Below are positions 37,076 through 46,359 of a DNA stretch of 64,000 bases, piece after piece. The notes below the pieces were generated by a model that was not told the DNA's origin, searched no databases, and saw nothing but the letters and a program-made list of their open reading frames with translations. The position numbers were made by a program, and so were the translations under genes. Source of the stretch: an uncultured Duodenibacillus sp. (GTDB taxonomy: Bacteria > Pseudomonadota > Gammaproteobacteria > Burkholderiales > Burkholderiaceae_F); the NCBI GenBank assembly GCA_944388865.1, contig CALXKM010000024.1, positions 1 through 64,000 of the forward strand, in the 5' to 3' direction. Every line of letters begins with the position of its first letter. Position 1 is the first letter of the stretch.

Positions 37076-37099
37076 GCAAAAGCGCCGCTTTTGCTTTTT
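37076..37099 (+). terminator. Terminator after the YbhB-like gene
   Basis: GCAAAAGC (37076-37083), loop GCC, GCTTTTGC (37087-37094), followed by five T. An alternative longer stem AAAGCGGC/GCCGCTTT (37061-37068/37084-37091) overlaps it. Confidence 0.8.
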
Positions 37100-37185
37100 C
37101 GAGCCACCAGCTAAAAACACAAGCGATCCTCCGAGAAAGAGCATCGGCCGAGCACAAATGCTTTCAATTTCGCATTTTTGTCTGA

Positions 37186-37214
37186 TTGCGGCGCTTTCAG
37201 CGCTCCCTTACAAT
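37186..37214 (+). promoter_or_regulatory. Probable sigma70 promoter of hldA-hldD
   Basis: -35 TTGCGG (37186-37191), 17-base spacer, -10 TACAAT (37209-37214). It gives a leader of about 105 bases before hldA. Confidence 0.45.
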
Positions 37215-37326
37215 GCTTTCTCATCTAAGGTCTCGTACTGATTTAGACACAACAAAAGTTCACTGTTTCATGCGTCGCTTATGTGCAACCAACAGGTGCA
37301 GACCGGCTACAAAGGATTTCTAATAC

Positions 37327-38262
37327 ATGCATCAAGAACTACTGGCGTCCAAACACATCCTCGTCGTGGGCGATTCCATGCTCGACCGCTACTGGTTTGG
37401 AGACGCCCATCGCATTTCTCCCGAGGCACCGGTCCCCATCGTACGCATTCAGCGCTGCGATGAACGCCTCGGCGGAGCAGCCAATGTCGCGCTCAACATC
37501 CGCAGTCTTGGTATCAACGTCAGCCTCATGACTGTCATCGGAAACGATGAACCCGGCCACATTCTGGCAAACCTTCTGGAGAAAGCCGGCATCGAAGCCA
37601 TGCTGCACGTTGACGCATCTTTGTCGACAACCGTCAAGCTGCGCATCATTGCCCGCCAGCAGCAGGTGCTTAGAGCAGATTTTGAAAACCATCCCAACAA
37701 TGAGGTGCTCGCCGCTCTTTTAGGCGACTATGAAACCACAATCGCAAATGTTGACGCCGTGATTCTCTCGGATTACGGCAAAGGCGGGCTCGATCATATC
37801 AAGCAAATGATTTCCGAAGCACGCCGCCACCGCAAACCCGTGCTGATCGACCCCAAAGGCGACGACTACGAGCGCTACCGCGGCGCAACTGTCATCACAC
37901 CCAATCGGGCGGAACTCGCCCTTGTCGTCGGCAGTTGGAAAAGCGAAGAAGAGCTGCGCGTCAAGGCCCAAAACCTCAGAGCGCACCTTGAGCTTGATGC
38001 GCTCTTGCTCACGCGCAGCGAAGAGGGCATGACGCTTTATACCGCCGACGGAGAGCTCACGGTACCCGCGCAAGCGCGCGAAGTGTTTGACGTCTCCGGC
38101 GCCGGCGATACCGTGATTGCCGTCATGGCCTCCATGCTTGCCGCCGGACTTTCCCTGCAAGAGGCTGTGCAAATCGCCAATCGCGCCGGCGGCATTGTTG
38201 TGGGCAAGCTCGGTACGGCATCCGTAAGCTACGCAGAACTTTTTGGAGAACCACTCAAATGA
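37327..38262 (+). CDS. hldA: D-glycero-beta-D-manno-heptose-7-phosphate kinase
   Basis: Makes heptose-1,7-bisphosphate for LPS core. 311-residue PfkB-fold kinase only; the adenylyltransferase half of bifunctional HldE is missing, so this is the RfaE domain I (HldA) form and a separate hldC must exist elsewhere. Motifs: [23 protein letters not shown], and the catalytic [13 protein letters not shown]. Coupled to hldD by ATGA. Confidence 0.95.
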   Translation: MHQELLASKHILVVGDSMLDRYWFGDAHRISPEAPVPIVRIQRCDERLGGAANVALNIRSLGINVSLMTVIGNDEPGHILANLLEKAGIEAMLHVDASLSTTVKLRIIARQQQVLRADFENHPNNEVLAALLGDYETTIANVDAVILSDYGKGGLDHIKQMISEARRHRKPVLIDPKGDDYERYRGATVITPNRAELALVVGSWKSEEELRVKAQNLRAHLELDALLLTRSEEGMTLYTADGELTVPAQAREVFDVSGAGDTVIAVMASMLAAGLSLQEAVQIANRAGGIVVGKLGTASVSYAELFGEPLK

Positions 38263-39254
38263 CCATCCTCGTGACCGGCGCCGCCGGCTTCATCGGCTGC
38301 AACAATGTGCTCGCCTTAAACCGACAGGGCATCACCGATGTGGTTGCCGTCGACAATCTTGCCAAGGCCGAAAAGTTCTTGAACCTTGCCAAATGCCGCA
38401 TCAGCGACTATTTCGACAAGGTCGATTTCATCGAGCGCGTGCGCAAAGGCACGGCACCAGTGCCCGAGGCGATTTTCCATCAGGGCGCATGCTCGGACAC
38501 CATGCAGACCGACGGCCGCTACATGATGCAAAACAACTACCGCTACACGCTTGAGCTCTTTGAGTGGGCTCAGGAGCTGCGCATCCCTTTCATCTACGCG
38601 AGTTCTGCGGCCACCTATGGGGCAAGCAGCACCTTTGTAGAGGCCATTGCAAACGAAGGTCCTCTCAATGTTTACGGCTACTCGAAGTATCTTTTTGATC
38701 AGGTGCTGCGCTCCCGGATGTCTGGCTTAAAAGCTCCTGTCGTGGGTCTGCGCTACTTCAATGTCTACGGTCCGCACGAACAGCACAAAGGCCGCATGGC
38801 TTCCGTAGCATTTCATCAGTACTTTCAGTTTAAAAAAGAAGGCCGCGTCAAGCTCTTTGAGGGCTGTCAGGGCTACGCCAACGGCGCACAGATGCGCGAC
38901 TTCGTCTACGTCGACGATGTGGTCGACGTAGCCATGCATTTCATGACGGCCGGCGTCTCGGGCATCTTTAACTGCGGCACCGGGCGCGCCCAACCCTTCA
39001 ACGATGTGGCGCTTACCGTCGTCAACTCCCTATCTGGGAAAAAACATACGCTCGAAGAGGCTGTCGCCGAAGGGTTAATCGAGTACATCACCTTCCCCGA
39101 GGCGCTCAAAGGAAAATATCAGTCCTTCACGCAAGCCGATCTCACCAAGCTGCGCGAGGCCGGCTGCGACGTGTCTTTTAAGACCGTTCAAGAAGGCACC
39201 TCCAAATACATGCAGTACTTAAGCAACGCCTATCCGACTGGTGAACTTCTTTAA
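38259..39254 (+). CDS. hldD: ADP-L-glycero-D-manno-heptose 6-epimerase
   Basis: Last step of ADP-heptose synthesis. 331-residue extended [16 protein letters not shown] at the N-terminus, the active-site YGYSKYLFD, and HQGACSDTM and RYFNVYGP loops characteristic of HldD. Substrate donor for waaC. Overlaps hldA by 4 bases. Confidence 0.97.
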   Translation: MTILVTGAAGFIGCNNVLALNRQGITDVVAVDNLAKAEKFLNLAKCRISDYFDKVDFIERVRKGTAPVPEAIFHQGACSDTMQTDGRYMMQNNYRYTLELFEWAQELRIPFIYASSAATYGASSTFVEAIANEGPLNVYGYSKYLFDQVLRSRMSGLKAPVVGLRYFNVYGPHEQHKGRMASVAFHQYFQFKKEGRVKLFEGCQGYANGAQMRDFVYVDDVVDVAMHFMTAGVSGIFNCGTGRAQPFNDVALTVVNSLSGKKHTLEEAVAEGLIEYITFPEALKGKYQSFTQADLTKLREAGCDVSFKTVQEGTSKYMQYLSNAYPTGELL

Positions 39255-39264
39255 TACTGAACAT

Positions 39265-39312
39265 TTTGCGCAGACGCTTGGGGAGTCTTCTTCCGAGAAC
39301 TGCCTGCGCAAA
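39265..39312 (+). repeat. Inverted repeat in the gmhB leader
   Basis: TTTGCGCAG (39265-39273) and CTGCGCAAA (39304-39312), spaced by 30 bases, ending 8 bases before the gmhB start. A stem here would place the gmhB ribosome site region next to a structure; it could limit translation or terminate hldD messages. Confidence 0.4.
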
Positions 39313-39320
39313 TTCTCTTC

Positions 39321-39884
39321 ATGAAAAAAGCCGCCTTTTTAGACCGCGACGGCGTGATCAACATTGATCATGCCTACGTGCATCGATTCGAAGACTTTGA
39401 ATTTATCCCCGGCGTTCTTCAAGCTGCCCGCATGCTCGTTGAAGCTGGCTTTGAGCTCATCATCGTCACCAATCAATCAGGCATTGGGCGCGGTTATTAC
39501 ACGCAGGACGATTTTTTAGCTCTTGATGCCCGCGTACGGAAAGTTTTCGCCGATGCAGGAGCTCCGATTACCGACGTCTATTTCTGCCCGCATCACCCCA
39601 GCAAGGCGCTCGAGCCCTGGCGCTGCGAGTGCAGCTGCCGAAAGCCCGCCCCCGGCATGATTCTCAAAGCCATCAAAGAGCACGACATTGATCCTGCATT
39701 TTCGGTCATGTTCGGCGACAAGCAAAGCGACATGCAGGCCGCTTTGGCCGCAGGCATCGGCGTGCGCGTTCTGCTAGGCACGGATGCCAAGGAAGATCCT
39801 CAGCCCGTAGAGCAAGCCACGCACCATGCAAAAAGTCTTCTATCTGCCGTCACGGGGCCTGCGGCTTTTTTGCTCAACCGATAA
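39321..39884 (+). CDS. gmhB: D-glycero-beta-D-manno-heptose-1,7-bisphosphate 7-phosphatase
   Basis: HAD-superfamily phosphatase, 187 residues. Nucleophile region AAFLDRDGVIN (D8, D10), zinc-binding CPHHPS ... CECSCRKPAPGM loop diagnostic of GmhB, and MFGDKQSDMQAA for Mg. Third heptose gene in a row. gmhA is not in the window. Confidence 0.96.
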   Translation: MKKAAFLDRDGVINIDHAYVHRFEDFEFIPGVLQAARMLVEAGFELIIVTNQSGIGRGYYTQDDFLALDARVRKVFADAGAPITDVYFCPHHPSKALEPWRCECSCRKPAPGMILKAIKEHDIDPAFSVMFGDKQSDMQAALAAGIGVRVLLGTDAKEDPQPVEQATHHAKSLLSAVTGPAAFLLNR

Positions 39885-39895
39885 CGCTGCTTTTT

Positions 39896-41044
39896 TTACC
39901 GGGACTCTTTGCGGCGAATCGTCAGCATCGCCGTTGCTGCAATCAAGCCTGCGCAAACATAAAAAAGCGAGACGGCGCTGATGGCCGCAAGAATCGTTCC
40001 ATAGGCCATCGGCAGTGCAAAATGCATGAAATTGGTGAGCGTAGCTCGAATGCCGAAAGCTTCCGCCACGCGCCCCACAGGAGCATGATTTTGCAAAATG
40101 CTCAGGATGCTTGGACTTGCCATGCCCAGACCAAAACCCAAAACAACGGCAATTGCCAAAAGCGGCCCCATTGTGTTGAAGTTCGGGAAAAGAAAGTAGC
40201 CTGCAGCCGTCACGACCAAGCAAAACGTCAGGCACTGCCAATCGCTCACAATGCGCGAAAGTCTTGACTGAGCAAAAAGAACGACAAAGTTGGCGGCATA
40301 AAAAACACCGACAAGCCACCCGATGTTTGAAGCCGACAGTCCCACCAAATTTCCGTAGACGGGAAACATGAACGTTTCCAAATCCCATGCCATGGAGACC
40401 ACGCCGGAAACAACCAGGATGCGCAGCATCAGAGGATTTTTCAGCAAATCCAGAGAATGCTTCGGTCTTTGACGCGGTTGCGGAAGACGAATGTTTTTGA
40501 GCAGCTGAGTGGTCAGCATATAAACGCAAAAACCAGCAGTTGCAAACCCCGCAGAAACCCAGTACGCCTGAACGAATCCGAAAGAGTCAATCACATGCCC
40601 TGCAATTACGGGCGCACTCAATCCCGCAGCTGAGTTTCCCATCGTAAGCCAGGCAAAAAACTTCGTTCGGGTCTCCGGCGTAGAAACAGCACCGACCAAA
40701 TAGTTCGAACCGATGGCAAGCACCATGGAACCCAGCCCGTTGGCAACAGCGCAAAAATACAAAGGCCACAAGCCCAACGCAGCCGGACGAACCAATGAAG
40801 GAACGACGGCAGCAGCAAAAAAGCACGCGGCCGTCGCCAACATCGGCTTGTGATAGCCTGTTCGGTCTATCCACCGACCACACGGAATCGCCAGAAAAAC
40901 AGGGAAAAAGCACAGCAGCGCAAAAAGAATTCCAACATCGCTCGAACTTGCGCCGTTTGCCAGCGCATCCAAACTGGCAAGCACTCTCAGGGACATGAAG
41001 GTGCAGTTTAGGAGCATGACGAAGGCAATGATGCGAAAAACCAT
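39896..41044 (-). CDS. Major facilitator superfamily transporter
   Basis: 382 residues, 12 predicted membrane segments, MFS loop pattern GRWIDRTGYHKPML between helices 2 and 3. Substrate not deducible; resembles drug/metabolite exporters. The ATG at 41044 is chosen because CTGGAG lies about 8 bases ahead; the TTG at 41092 lacks this. Convergent with gmhB (11 bases between stops). A single-gene unit by position. Confidence 0.82.
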   Translation of the reverse strand: MVFRIIAFVMLLNCTFMSLRVLASLDALANGASSSDVGILFALLCFFPVFLAIPCGRWIDRTGYHKPMLATAACFFAAAVVPSLVRPAALGLWPLYFCAVANGLGSMVLAIGSNYLVGAVSTPETRTKFFAWLTMGNSAAGLSAPVIAGHVIDSFGFVQAYWVSAGFATAGFCVYMLTTQLLKNIRLPQPRQRPKHSLDLLKNPLMLRILVVSGVVSMAWDLETFMFPVYGNLVGLSASNIGWLVGVFYAANFVVLFAQSRLSRIVSDWQCLTFCLVVTAAGYFLFPNFNTMGPLLAIAVVLGFGLGMASPSILSILQNHAPVGRVAEAFGIRATLTNFMHFALPMAYGTILAAISAVSLFYVCAGLIAATAMLTIRRKESR

Positions 41045-41173
41045 TCCGAACTCCAGAAAATGATTCGCGCTAAAACCAAAGAGTCTGTCCAAAACTGAAT
41101 CTCTGGTAGTGTCTTTTGCAATGAATCCTACTCCTGCAGCGAAATTTTTTCGCCCGAGCTTCTGCCTCGCAAG

Positions 41174-41198
41174 AAAAAAGCCTGCACATTGGCAGGCT
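41174..41198 (-). terminator. Terminator of the sucCD-terC group
   Basis: Minus-strand AGCCTGC / GCAGGCT (plus 41192-41198 and 41179-41185) followed by TTTTTTCT. The plus strand also has CTCTTTT on its other side, so it may work in both directions. Confidence 0.7.
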
Positions 41199-41227
41199 CT
41201 TTTCTGACGTTTACATTTGCGACATCG

Positions 41228-41974
41228 TTATTGCTCGTTCTTGTTCACGATGACTGCAGGCTTTTGCTCCTGCTTTTTCTTGAATCTCTGGGTAAAGATC
41301 CATCCCAGAACAACGACAAGAATCGCACCCGCAACGGCAGCGGGATAGTGGTAGCTAGCCGCTTCAGGGAAACGAGAAACAACCGCTCCATCAGTCGTCA
41401 CCAGGCCGCCGGCAATCCACCCCAACAGACCGCCGCCGATCCACACGATAATCGGGAAGCGATCAATCAGGCGAAGCACAATCTGGCTGCCGAACACAAT
41501 GAAGGGAACGGAAACCAACAGGCCAAAGATCACCAGCAGCGTCTGGTGATCGTCATGCGCCTGCTGAGCTGCACCGGCAATGGCAATCACATTGTCGAGA
41601 CTCATCACAAAGTCAGCGACGATGATGGTTTTGATTGCTCCAAGAAGCTTGGCAGAGCCTTCGATTTTTTCGTGCTCATCCTCGTTTTCCGGAACCAGAA
41701 GCTTGACGCCGATCCAGATAAGCAAGGCCGCCCCCACCACCTTGAGGAAGGGAAGATCAAGCAACATCACAGCAAAGGTGATCAGGATGACGCGCAGAAT
41801 AATGGCACCCGCCGTACCCCAAAAGACGCCTTTGTTACGCTGCTCATGCGGCAAATTGCGGCAAGCCAGAGCAATCACCACTGCGTTGTCGCCGCCAAGC
41901 AAAATGTCAATCATGATGATCTGACCAACCGCACCCCAATGCAGATTGACCAGCAAGTCCCAAAGCCATTCCAC
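41228..41974 (-). CDS. TerC family membrane protein
   Basis: 248 residues, about seven membrane segments with the acidic intramembrane motifs of TerC: LLGGDNAVVIAL and VADFVMSLDNVIAIA. Family members export Mn or other metals or relate to tellurite resistance. No yybP-ykoY type riboswitch is seen in the 120-base leader. Behind sucD on the same strand, the usual Burkholderiales order. The C-terminus is Lys-rich and cytoplasmic. Confidence 0.9.
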   Translation of the reverse strand: MEWLWDLLVNLHWGAVGQIIMIDILLGGDNAVVIALACRNLPHEQRNKGVFWGTAGAIILRVILITFAVMLLDLPFLKVVGAALLIWIGVKLLVPENEDEHEKIEGSAKLLGAIKTIIVADFVMSLDNVIAIAGAAQQAHDDHQTLLVIFGLLVSVPFIVFGSQIVLRLIDRFPIIVWIGGGLLGWIAGGLVTTDGAVVSRFPEAASYHYPAAVAGAILVVVLGWIFTQRFKKKQEQKPAVIVNKNEQ

Positions 41975-42094
41975 GGGTTGTTCTCCTCAATGATTCCAAA
42001 AACGGAAGCTCTCGTCATCAACATCCTAGGGTCATGTCGAAAGCAATTCCGTTTGATTTTAACGAAAACAAGGGCTGTGTTGCGCGCCTTACTA

Positions 42095-42973
42095 CTACAA
42101 AACCGATGCCAGCAGCGCACCGATCTCTGCCGGATTTTTTGTCGTACGGATGCCGCAGGACTCGAGGACGTTCAACTTTGCCTCTGCAGTTCCACGATCA
42201 CCCTCAATGATGGCTCCGGCATGCCCCATGCGGCGCCCTGCCGGAGCCGTCACGCCGGCAATAAATCCGACCACGGGCTTGGTCATGTTGTCGCGCGCCC
42301 ATTGGGCAGCAACTTCCTCATCACTGCCGCCAATTTCGCCAATCATCACCACGGCGTCTGTTTCAGGGTCATCATTGAACATTCGAAGTATGTCAATGTG
42401 CTTTAAGCCGTTGATCGGATCGCCTCCGATGCCCACGGCAGTCGACTGCCCCAATCCGAGCTCTGTGAGCTGCGCGACCGCCTCATAGGTAAGCGTCCCT
42501 GAGCGGCTCACAACGCCGATGCGCCCCTTGCGGCAAATATGCCCGGGCATGATTCCAATCTTCATCTCTTCGGGCGTGATGAGCCCCGGACAGTTTGGTC
42601 CAAGCAGCAACGTGCGGCTGTCCATGTCGCGCATCGTATTTTTTACGCGCAGCATGTCGAGCACGGGAATGCCCTCAGTGATGCACACCACGAGATCAAG
42701 CTCAGCACGCACCGCCTCCAAAATAGCGTCTGCAGCGCCGGCAGGCGGCACATAAATGACCGATACATTGGCACCCGTTTTCTCCTTGGCTTCGGCCACC
42801 GAAGCGTAAATCGGGATGCCGTCCATCTCGGTGCCGGCCTTGCGAGGATTGACGCCTGCAACAAACTGATCGGGATTGGCATAGGCGCGGCACGCGCGCG
42901 TATGAAAGGCTCCCGTTTTGCCCGTCATGCCCTGCGTCATCACACGGGTTGAGGAATTGACAAGAATGCTCAT
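42095..42973 (-). CDS. sucD: Succinyl-CoA synthetase alpha subunit
   Basis: TCA-cycle substrate-level phosphorylation; the alpha subunit carries the phospho-His. 292 residues: N-terminal CoA-binding Rossmann region (GMTGKTGAFHT), GPNCPGLITPEEMKIG, GDPINGLKHID, and the active-site His in GRRMGHAGAI. 13 bases after sucC, so one transcript. Confidence 0.98.
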   Translation of the reverse strand: MSILVNSSTRVMTQGMTGKTGAFHTRACRAYANPDQFVAGVNPRKAGTEMDGIPIYASVAEAKEKTGANVSVIYVPPAGAADAILEAVRAELDLVVCITEGIPVLDMLRVKNTMRDMDSRTLLLGPNCPGLITPEEMKIGIMPGHICRKGRIGVVSRSGTLTYEAVAQLTELGLGQSTAVGIGGDPINGLKHIDILRMFNDDPETDAVVMIGEIGGSDEEVAAQWARDNMTKPVVGFIAGVTAPAGRRMGHAGAIIEGDRGTAEAKLNVLESCGIRTTKNPAEIGALLASVL

Positions 42974-42986
42974 GTGCGTGCCCCTC

Positions 42987-44165
42987 TTAAGCTTTGCCTG
43001 CCGCAGCTCGGCTGGCCTCGATGACTTTCTGCGCAGCCTCAGACATGCTTGCCGCAGGAATGATCTTCAAACCGCTTTCCTTCAGAATCCGGCGACCTGC
43101 TTCCTCATTCGTGCCGTTCATGCGCACGACCAGCGGCACAGAGAGCTTGACGGCGTGACAGGCTGCAACGACGCCCTCGGCAATCGTATCGCAACGCATG
43201 ATGCCGCCAAAAATATTGATCAAAATAGCTCTCACTTTGGGATTGCTGAGCATGATCTCAAAGGCTGCCGTGACCTTTTCAACGGAGGCTCCGCCGCCCA
43301 CATCAAGAAAATTGGCAGGCTCGGCTCCGTAGAGCTTGATAGTATCCATCGTGGCCATTGCAAGCCCAGCACCGTTGACCATGCAGGCAATGTCCCCATC
43401 AAGGGCGATGTAGCTCAAGCCGGCAGACTTGGCCCTCGTTTCAAACGGATCCTCTTCGCTGAAATCTCTAAGCGCTTCAAACTCAGGATGTCGATAAAGC
43501 GCATTGTCGTCAAAGCTCATCTTGGCATCAAGCGCGACAATAGCGCCGTCGCGCAAAACAGCCACGGGATTTGTTTCAAGAAGACTGGCATCAAACTTAA
43601 CAAAAGCCTCGTAGAGCTTTTGCAGAAAATCCGCAGCACTTTCCACCAAATCCCCTGTAAAGCCCAGCGTCTTGGCCATGGCCGTCAGAGCCTCTCTCGA
43701 GAGTCCCTTAACTGGATCAATAAAAAGCTTGACGATGGCCTCAGGATGGTTTTTGGCGACTTCTTCAATTTCCATACCGCCCATAGCGCTCGCCATCACG
43801 CAAATGCTTTGCGTAATGCGGTCAACGAGCACGGCAGCGTAAAGCTCGGCTACGATATCAGCACCTTGCTCAACGTAAAGACACTCGACTTTTTTCCCCT
43901 GCGGGCCGGTTTGTCTGTTGACGATCACCATGCCCAGAATTTCCGTGGCTGCCTGCCGGACTTCTTCGAGACTGCGTGCGACTTTAATGCCGCCCGCCTT
44001 GCCGCGGCCCCCGGCGTGGATCTGAGCCTTAACAACCCAAACTGCGCCGCCAAGTTCTCGAGCTGCCTCCACAGCCTCTTCGACACTTAAAGCCGGCAAT
44101 CCGCGAGGCACGGCAATGCCGGCTTCCTTGAGCAACGCCTTGGCCTGATATTCATGAATTTTCAT
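42987..44165 (-). CDS. sucC: Succinyl-CoA synthetase beta subunit
   Basis: ATP-grasp subunit, 392 residues. Start [32 protein letters not shown] for nucleotide binding, FLDVGGGAS and [11 protein letters not shown] in the dimer and phosphate region. First gene of sucC-sucD-terC. In related genomes recX is the upstream neighbour; here a sodium-dependent transporter is interposed. Confidence 0.98.
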   Translation of the reverse strand: MKIHEYQAKALLKEAGIAVPRGLPALSVEEAVEAARELGGAVWVVKAQIHAGGRGKAGGIKVARSLEEVRQAATEILGMVIVNRQTGPQGKKVECLYVEQGADIVAELYAAVLVDRITQSICVMASAMGGMEIEEVAKNHPEAIVKLFIDPVKGLSREALTAMAKTLGFTGDLVESAADFLQKLYEAFVKFDASLLETNPVAVLRDGAIVALDAKMSFDDNALYRHPEFEALRDFSEEDPFETRAKSAGLSYIALDGDIACMVNGAGLAMATMDTIKLYGAEPANFLDVGGGASVEKVTAAFEIMLSNPKVRAILINIFGGIMRCDTIAEGVVAACHAVKLSVPLVVRMNGTNEEAGRRILKESGLKIIPAASMSEAAQKVIEASRAAAGKA

Positions 44166-44333
44166 GCCACATCAAACGCGCCGCCAAGCACATGTTTTTT
44201 GACGGCACGCCTGCTCCCTTCTTTGCTTTTTAGGTTTATCTTCAGGCACGTATCTTTTGTTTTGTACTCTGCGCGCCCGCTTAAATTAAAAAGTTTTCAA
44301 TTTTTATCCTATTGCGAGCTTTTTGGCAACCGA

Positions 44334-45674
44334 TCAGCCAAAAATTCCTCCCATAGCCACAATCAGCACAAAAAGAGGCGACACCACGCCGATCAAAATA
44401 CGCATGGCATTGAGATACCCCCCAGTGAGGCTGTTGCCCGTCATCAACTGCTTTTTCGTAACCGGCCAGGCAATCCAGGCAGCAGCAATGGCTATGCCAA
44501 ATGTCGACAAAGGCATGCCGATATTGGACGTAAGGTAGTCAAGAAGATCGAATACTGTCTTGCCAAAGAGCTTGACATCCGACCAAGCACCAAATGAGAG
44601 ATTGGCAAGGAATCCAACAATTGCAGCTCCAACAAGCGACGTGCCGATAGCCTGTCTGCGCGTTAGTTTGCTTTCCTGACACAGAAGCGCCGTGCAGGCC
44701 TCAAGCATAGACACAGACGAGGTCAACGCAGCCACTAACAGGCAAATGTAGAAAAACGCTGCAAAAAGCTGCCCCAGAGGCATCTTAGAGAAAATCGCCG
44801 GCATCGTGACAAACGTCAGTCCAGGACCGGCCGTGGGATCAAGACCAAAAGCAAACACGGCAGGCATCACCATCAGTCCGCCCAAAATAGAAGAAAAAAT
44901 TGCCAGCAGTGCCACCCAGCCGACAGCCCCCGTCAGATTGGCTTTTTCTGAAAGGTAGGAGCCGTATGTAATCATCGTTCCAGCGCCAAGAGACAGCGAG
45001 AAGAAGCAAAAGCCCATTGCATTGAAAAGAGCTTCGCCATTGAAGTTTTCGAATTTCGGCGCAAAAAGAAACTTCACGCCTTCCCAACCGCCCGGCAGCG
45101 TTACGCCGCGAATGATGAGAACAATCATCAAAATGAACAGCGCCGGCATGAGCACCTTGGATACGCGCTCAATTCCGGACTGCACGCCGCGCAGCACGAC
45201 TGCTCCCGTCAAAGCCAAAAAGGCAAGCAAAAGTCCGTAGGACTGCACGCCGTCGGAGACAAAAGCACCGAAATTGGCATTGAGCACCCCGGCATCGGCC
45301 ACGAGTCCAACACCCGTTGCGGCATTGAAGATGTACTTCAGGCACCAGCCGCCGACGATCGAATAAAACGAAAGAATTAGAAATACCGTAAAGACGCCGA
45401 TGCCGCCAAAGACACCCCATGGCCGCCCGCAGACATTGTTGAGCGAGCCCACAGCTCCTCGCCGTCCGGCTCGCCCCATGGAAAACTCCGCAAGCAAAAG
45501 TGCTACGCCCACGGTAAGCGTAAAAAAGATATAGGGAAGCATGAATACTGCTCCCCCGTAGTTTCCCGCCATGTACGGAAATTTCCAAATTGCGCCGAGT
45601 CCGACGGCCGAACCCGCAGACGCCAGAATGAAGCCTAGCCGGGATCCCCAGCCGCCCTGATTGTTTGAAGCCAT
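44334..45674 (-). CDS. Neurotransmitter:sodium symporter family transporter
   Basis: 446 residues, 11-12 membrane segments. Na/substrate site in helix 1 SAGSAVGLGAIWKFPYMAG, and helix 6-8 Gly-rich segments; bacterial NSS (MhsT/LeuT type) usually import amino acids with Na. Substrate unknown. Lies between recX and sucC, a pair that is often adjacent in betaproteobacteria. Codon use appears like its neighbours. Confidence 0.92.
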   Translation of the reverse strand: MASNNQGGWGSRLGFILASAGSAVGLGAIWKFPYMAGNYGGAVFMLPYIFFTLTVGVALLLAEFSMGRAGRRGAVGSLNNVCGRPWGVFGGIGVFTVFLILSFYSIVGGWCLKYIFNAATGVGLVADAGVLNANFGAFVSDGVQSYGLLLAFLALTGAVVLRGVQSGIERVSKVLMPALFILMIVLIIRGVTLPGGWEGVKFLFAPKFENFNGEALFNAMGFCFFSLSLGAGTMITYGSYLSEKANLTGAVGWVALLAIFSSILGGLMVMPAVFAFGLDPTAGPGLTFVTMPAIFSKMPLGQLFAAFFYICLLVAALTSSVSMLEACTALLCQESKLTRRQAIGTSLVGAAIVGFLANLSFGAWSDVKLFGKTVFDLLDYLTSNIGMPLSTFGIAIAAAWIAWPVTKKQLMTGNSLTGGYLNAMRILIGVVSPLFVLIVAMGGIFG

Positions 45675-45800
45675 GAGTGAATTATTTTCTTTGATTCGCC
45701 GCGCGGCAAAACGCCCGCAGAGAGGTTATTTTTTTAAATATTTGCGCATCTGTCTGCCGACGATATCTCCGTCTTTTGCGACAAGCGCACCGGGTAATGA

Positions 45801-45824
45801 TAACAAAGCCGCCCGAAGGCGGCT
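45801..45824 (-). terminator. Terminator after recX
   Basis: Minus-strand AGCCGCC, loop TTCG, GGCGGCT (plus 45818-45824 and 45807-45813) followed by TTGTTATC. A stable UUCG-capped stem with a short T tract. Confidence 0.6.
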
Positions 45825-45861
45825 CTGCAGTTCAATGCATCAAAGCGATCTGCCTGGGCGG

Positions 45862-46347
45862 CTAGCTCTCGTCAAACTCCTCTTCTTCGAGCACCGCATC
45901 GGCGTTGACAAGCTTGGAGATGATGTCGAAATCAAACCCTCGGGAGGCCAGATAACGCACCTGACGATCCCTTTGTCTGCGGTCAGCGGGCGGCTCGCCG
46001 AACTTGCGCTCCCACAGGACGCGGGCGCGCTCGAATTCGTCGCCTGCGTGCTCAAGACTTTCTGAAATGGTCTCAGAGTCCACGCCCATCATTGCCAATT
46101 CTCCTGCAAGCCTGCGGTTGCCGTAGCGCGAAGCTCTGGTTCGGACGCGGCTTTGCGCATATCGAGCGTTGCTTAAATACCCGCGGCTTTCAAGCGTATT
46201 GAGCACCTCTTCAACATCATCGGGCGACTCATCTTCGCTGCAGGAGCGAAGCAGCTTTCGGCGCAGCTCGCTTCTGCTGTACTCGCGCCTGGACAAGGCA
46301 TCAACGCCCCGCATGATGAGCGTGCGGGGCTTGGGATCATAGACCAT
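45862..46347 (-). CDS. recX: Regulatory protein RecX
   Basis: Inhibits RecA filament growth. 161 residues made of three-helix repeats: ALSRREYSRSELRRKL, EVLNTLESRGYLSNARYAQSRVRTRASRYGNRRLAGEL, then RRQRDRQVRYLASRGFDFDII. 12 bases after recA on the same strand, the classic recA-recX operon. Confidence 0.93.
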   Translation of the reverse strand: MVYDPKPRTLIMRGVDALSRREYSRSELRRKLLRSCSEDESPDDVEEVLNTLESRGYLSNARYAQSRVRTRASRYGNRRLAGELAMMGVDSETISESLEHAGDEFERARVLWERKFGEPPADRRQRDRQVRYLASRGFDFDIISKLVNADAVLEEEEFDES

Positions 46348-46359
46348 ATGCCGAAATTA

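Noticed and set aside
41975..42094. Mn-sensing yybP-ykoY riboswitch before terC
   Set aside because: The leader lacks the conserved internal-loop sequences and sits in the sucD-terC gap.
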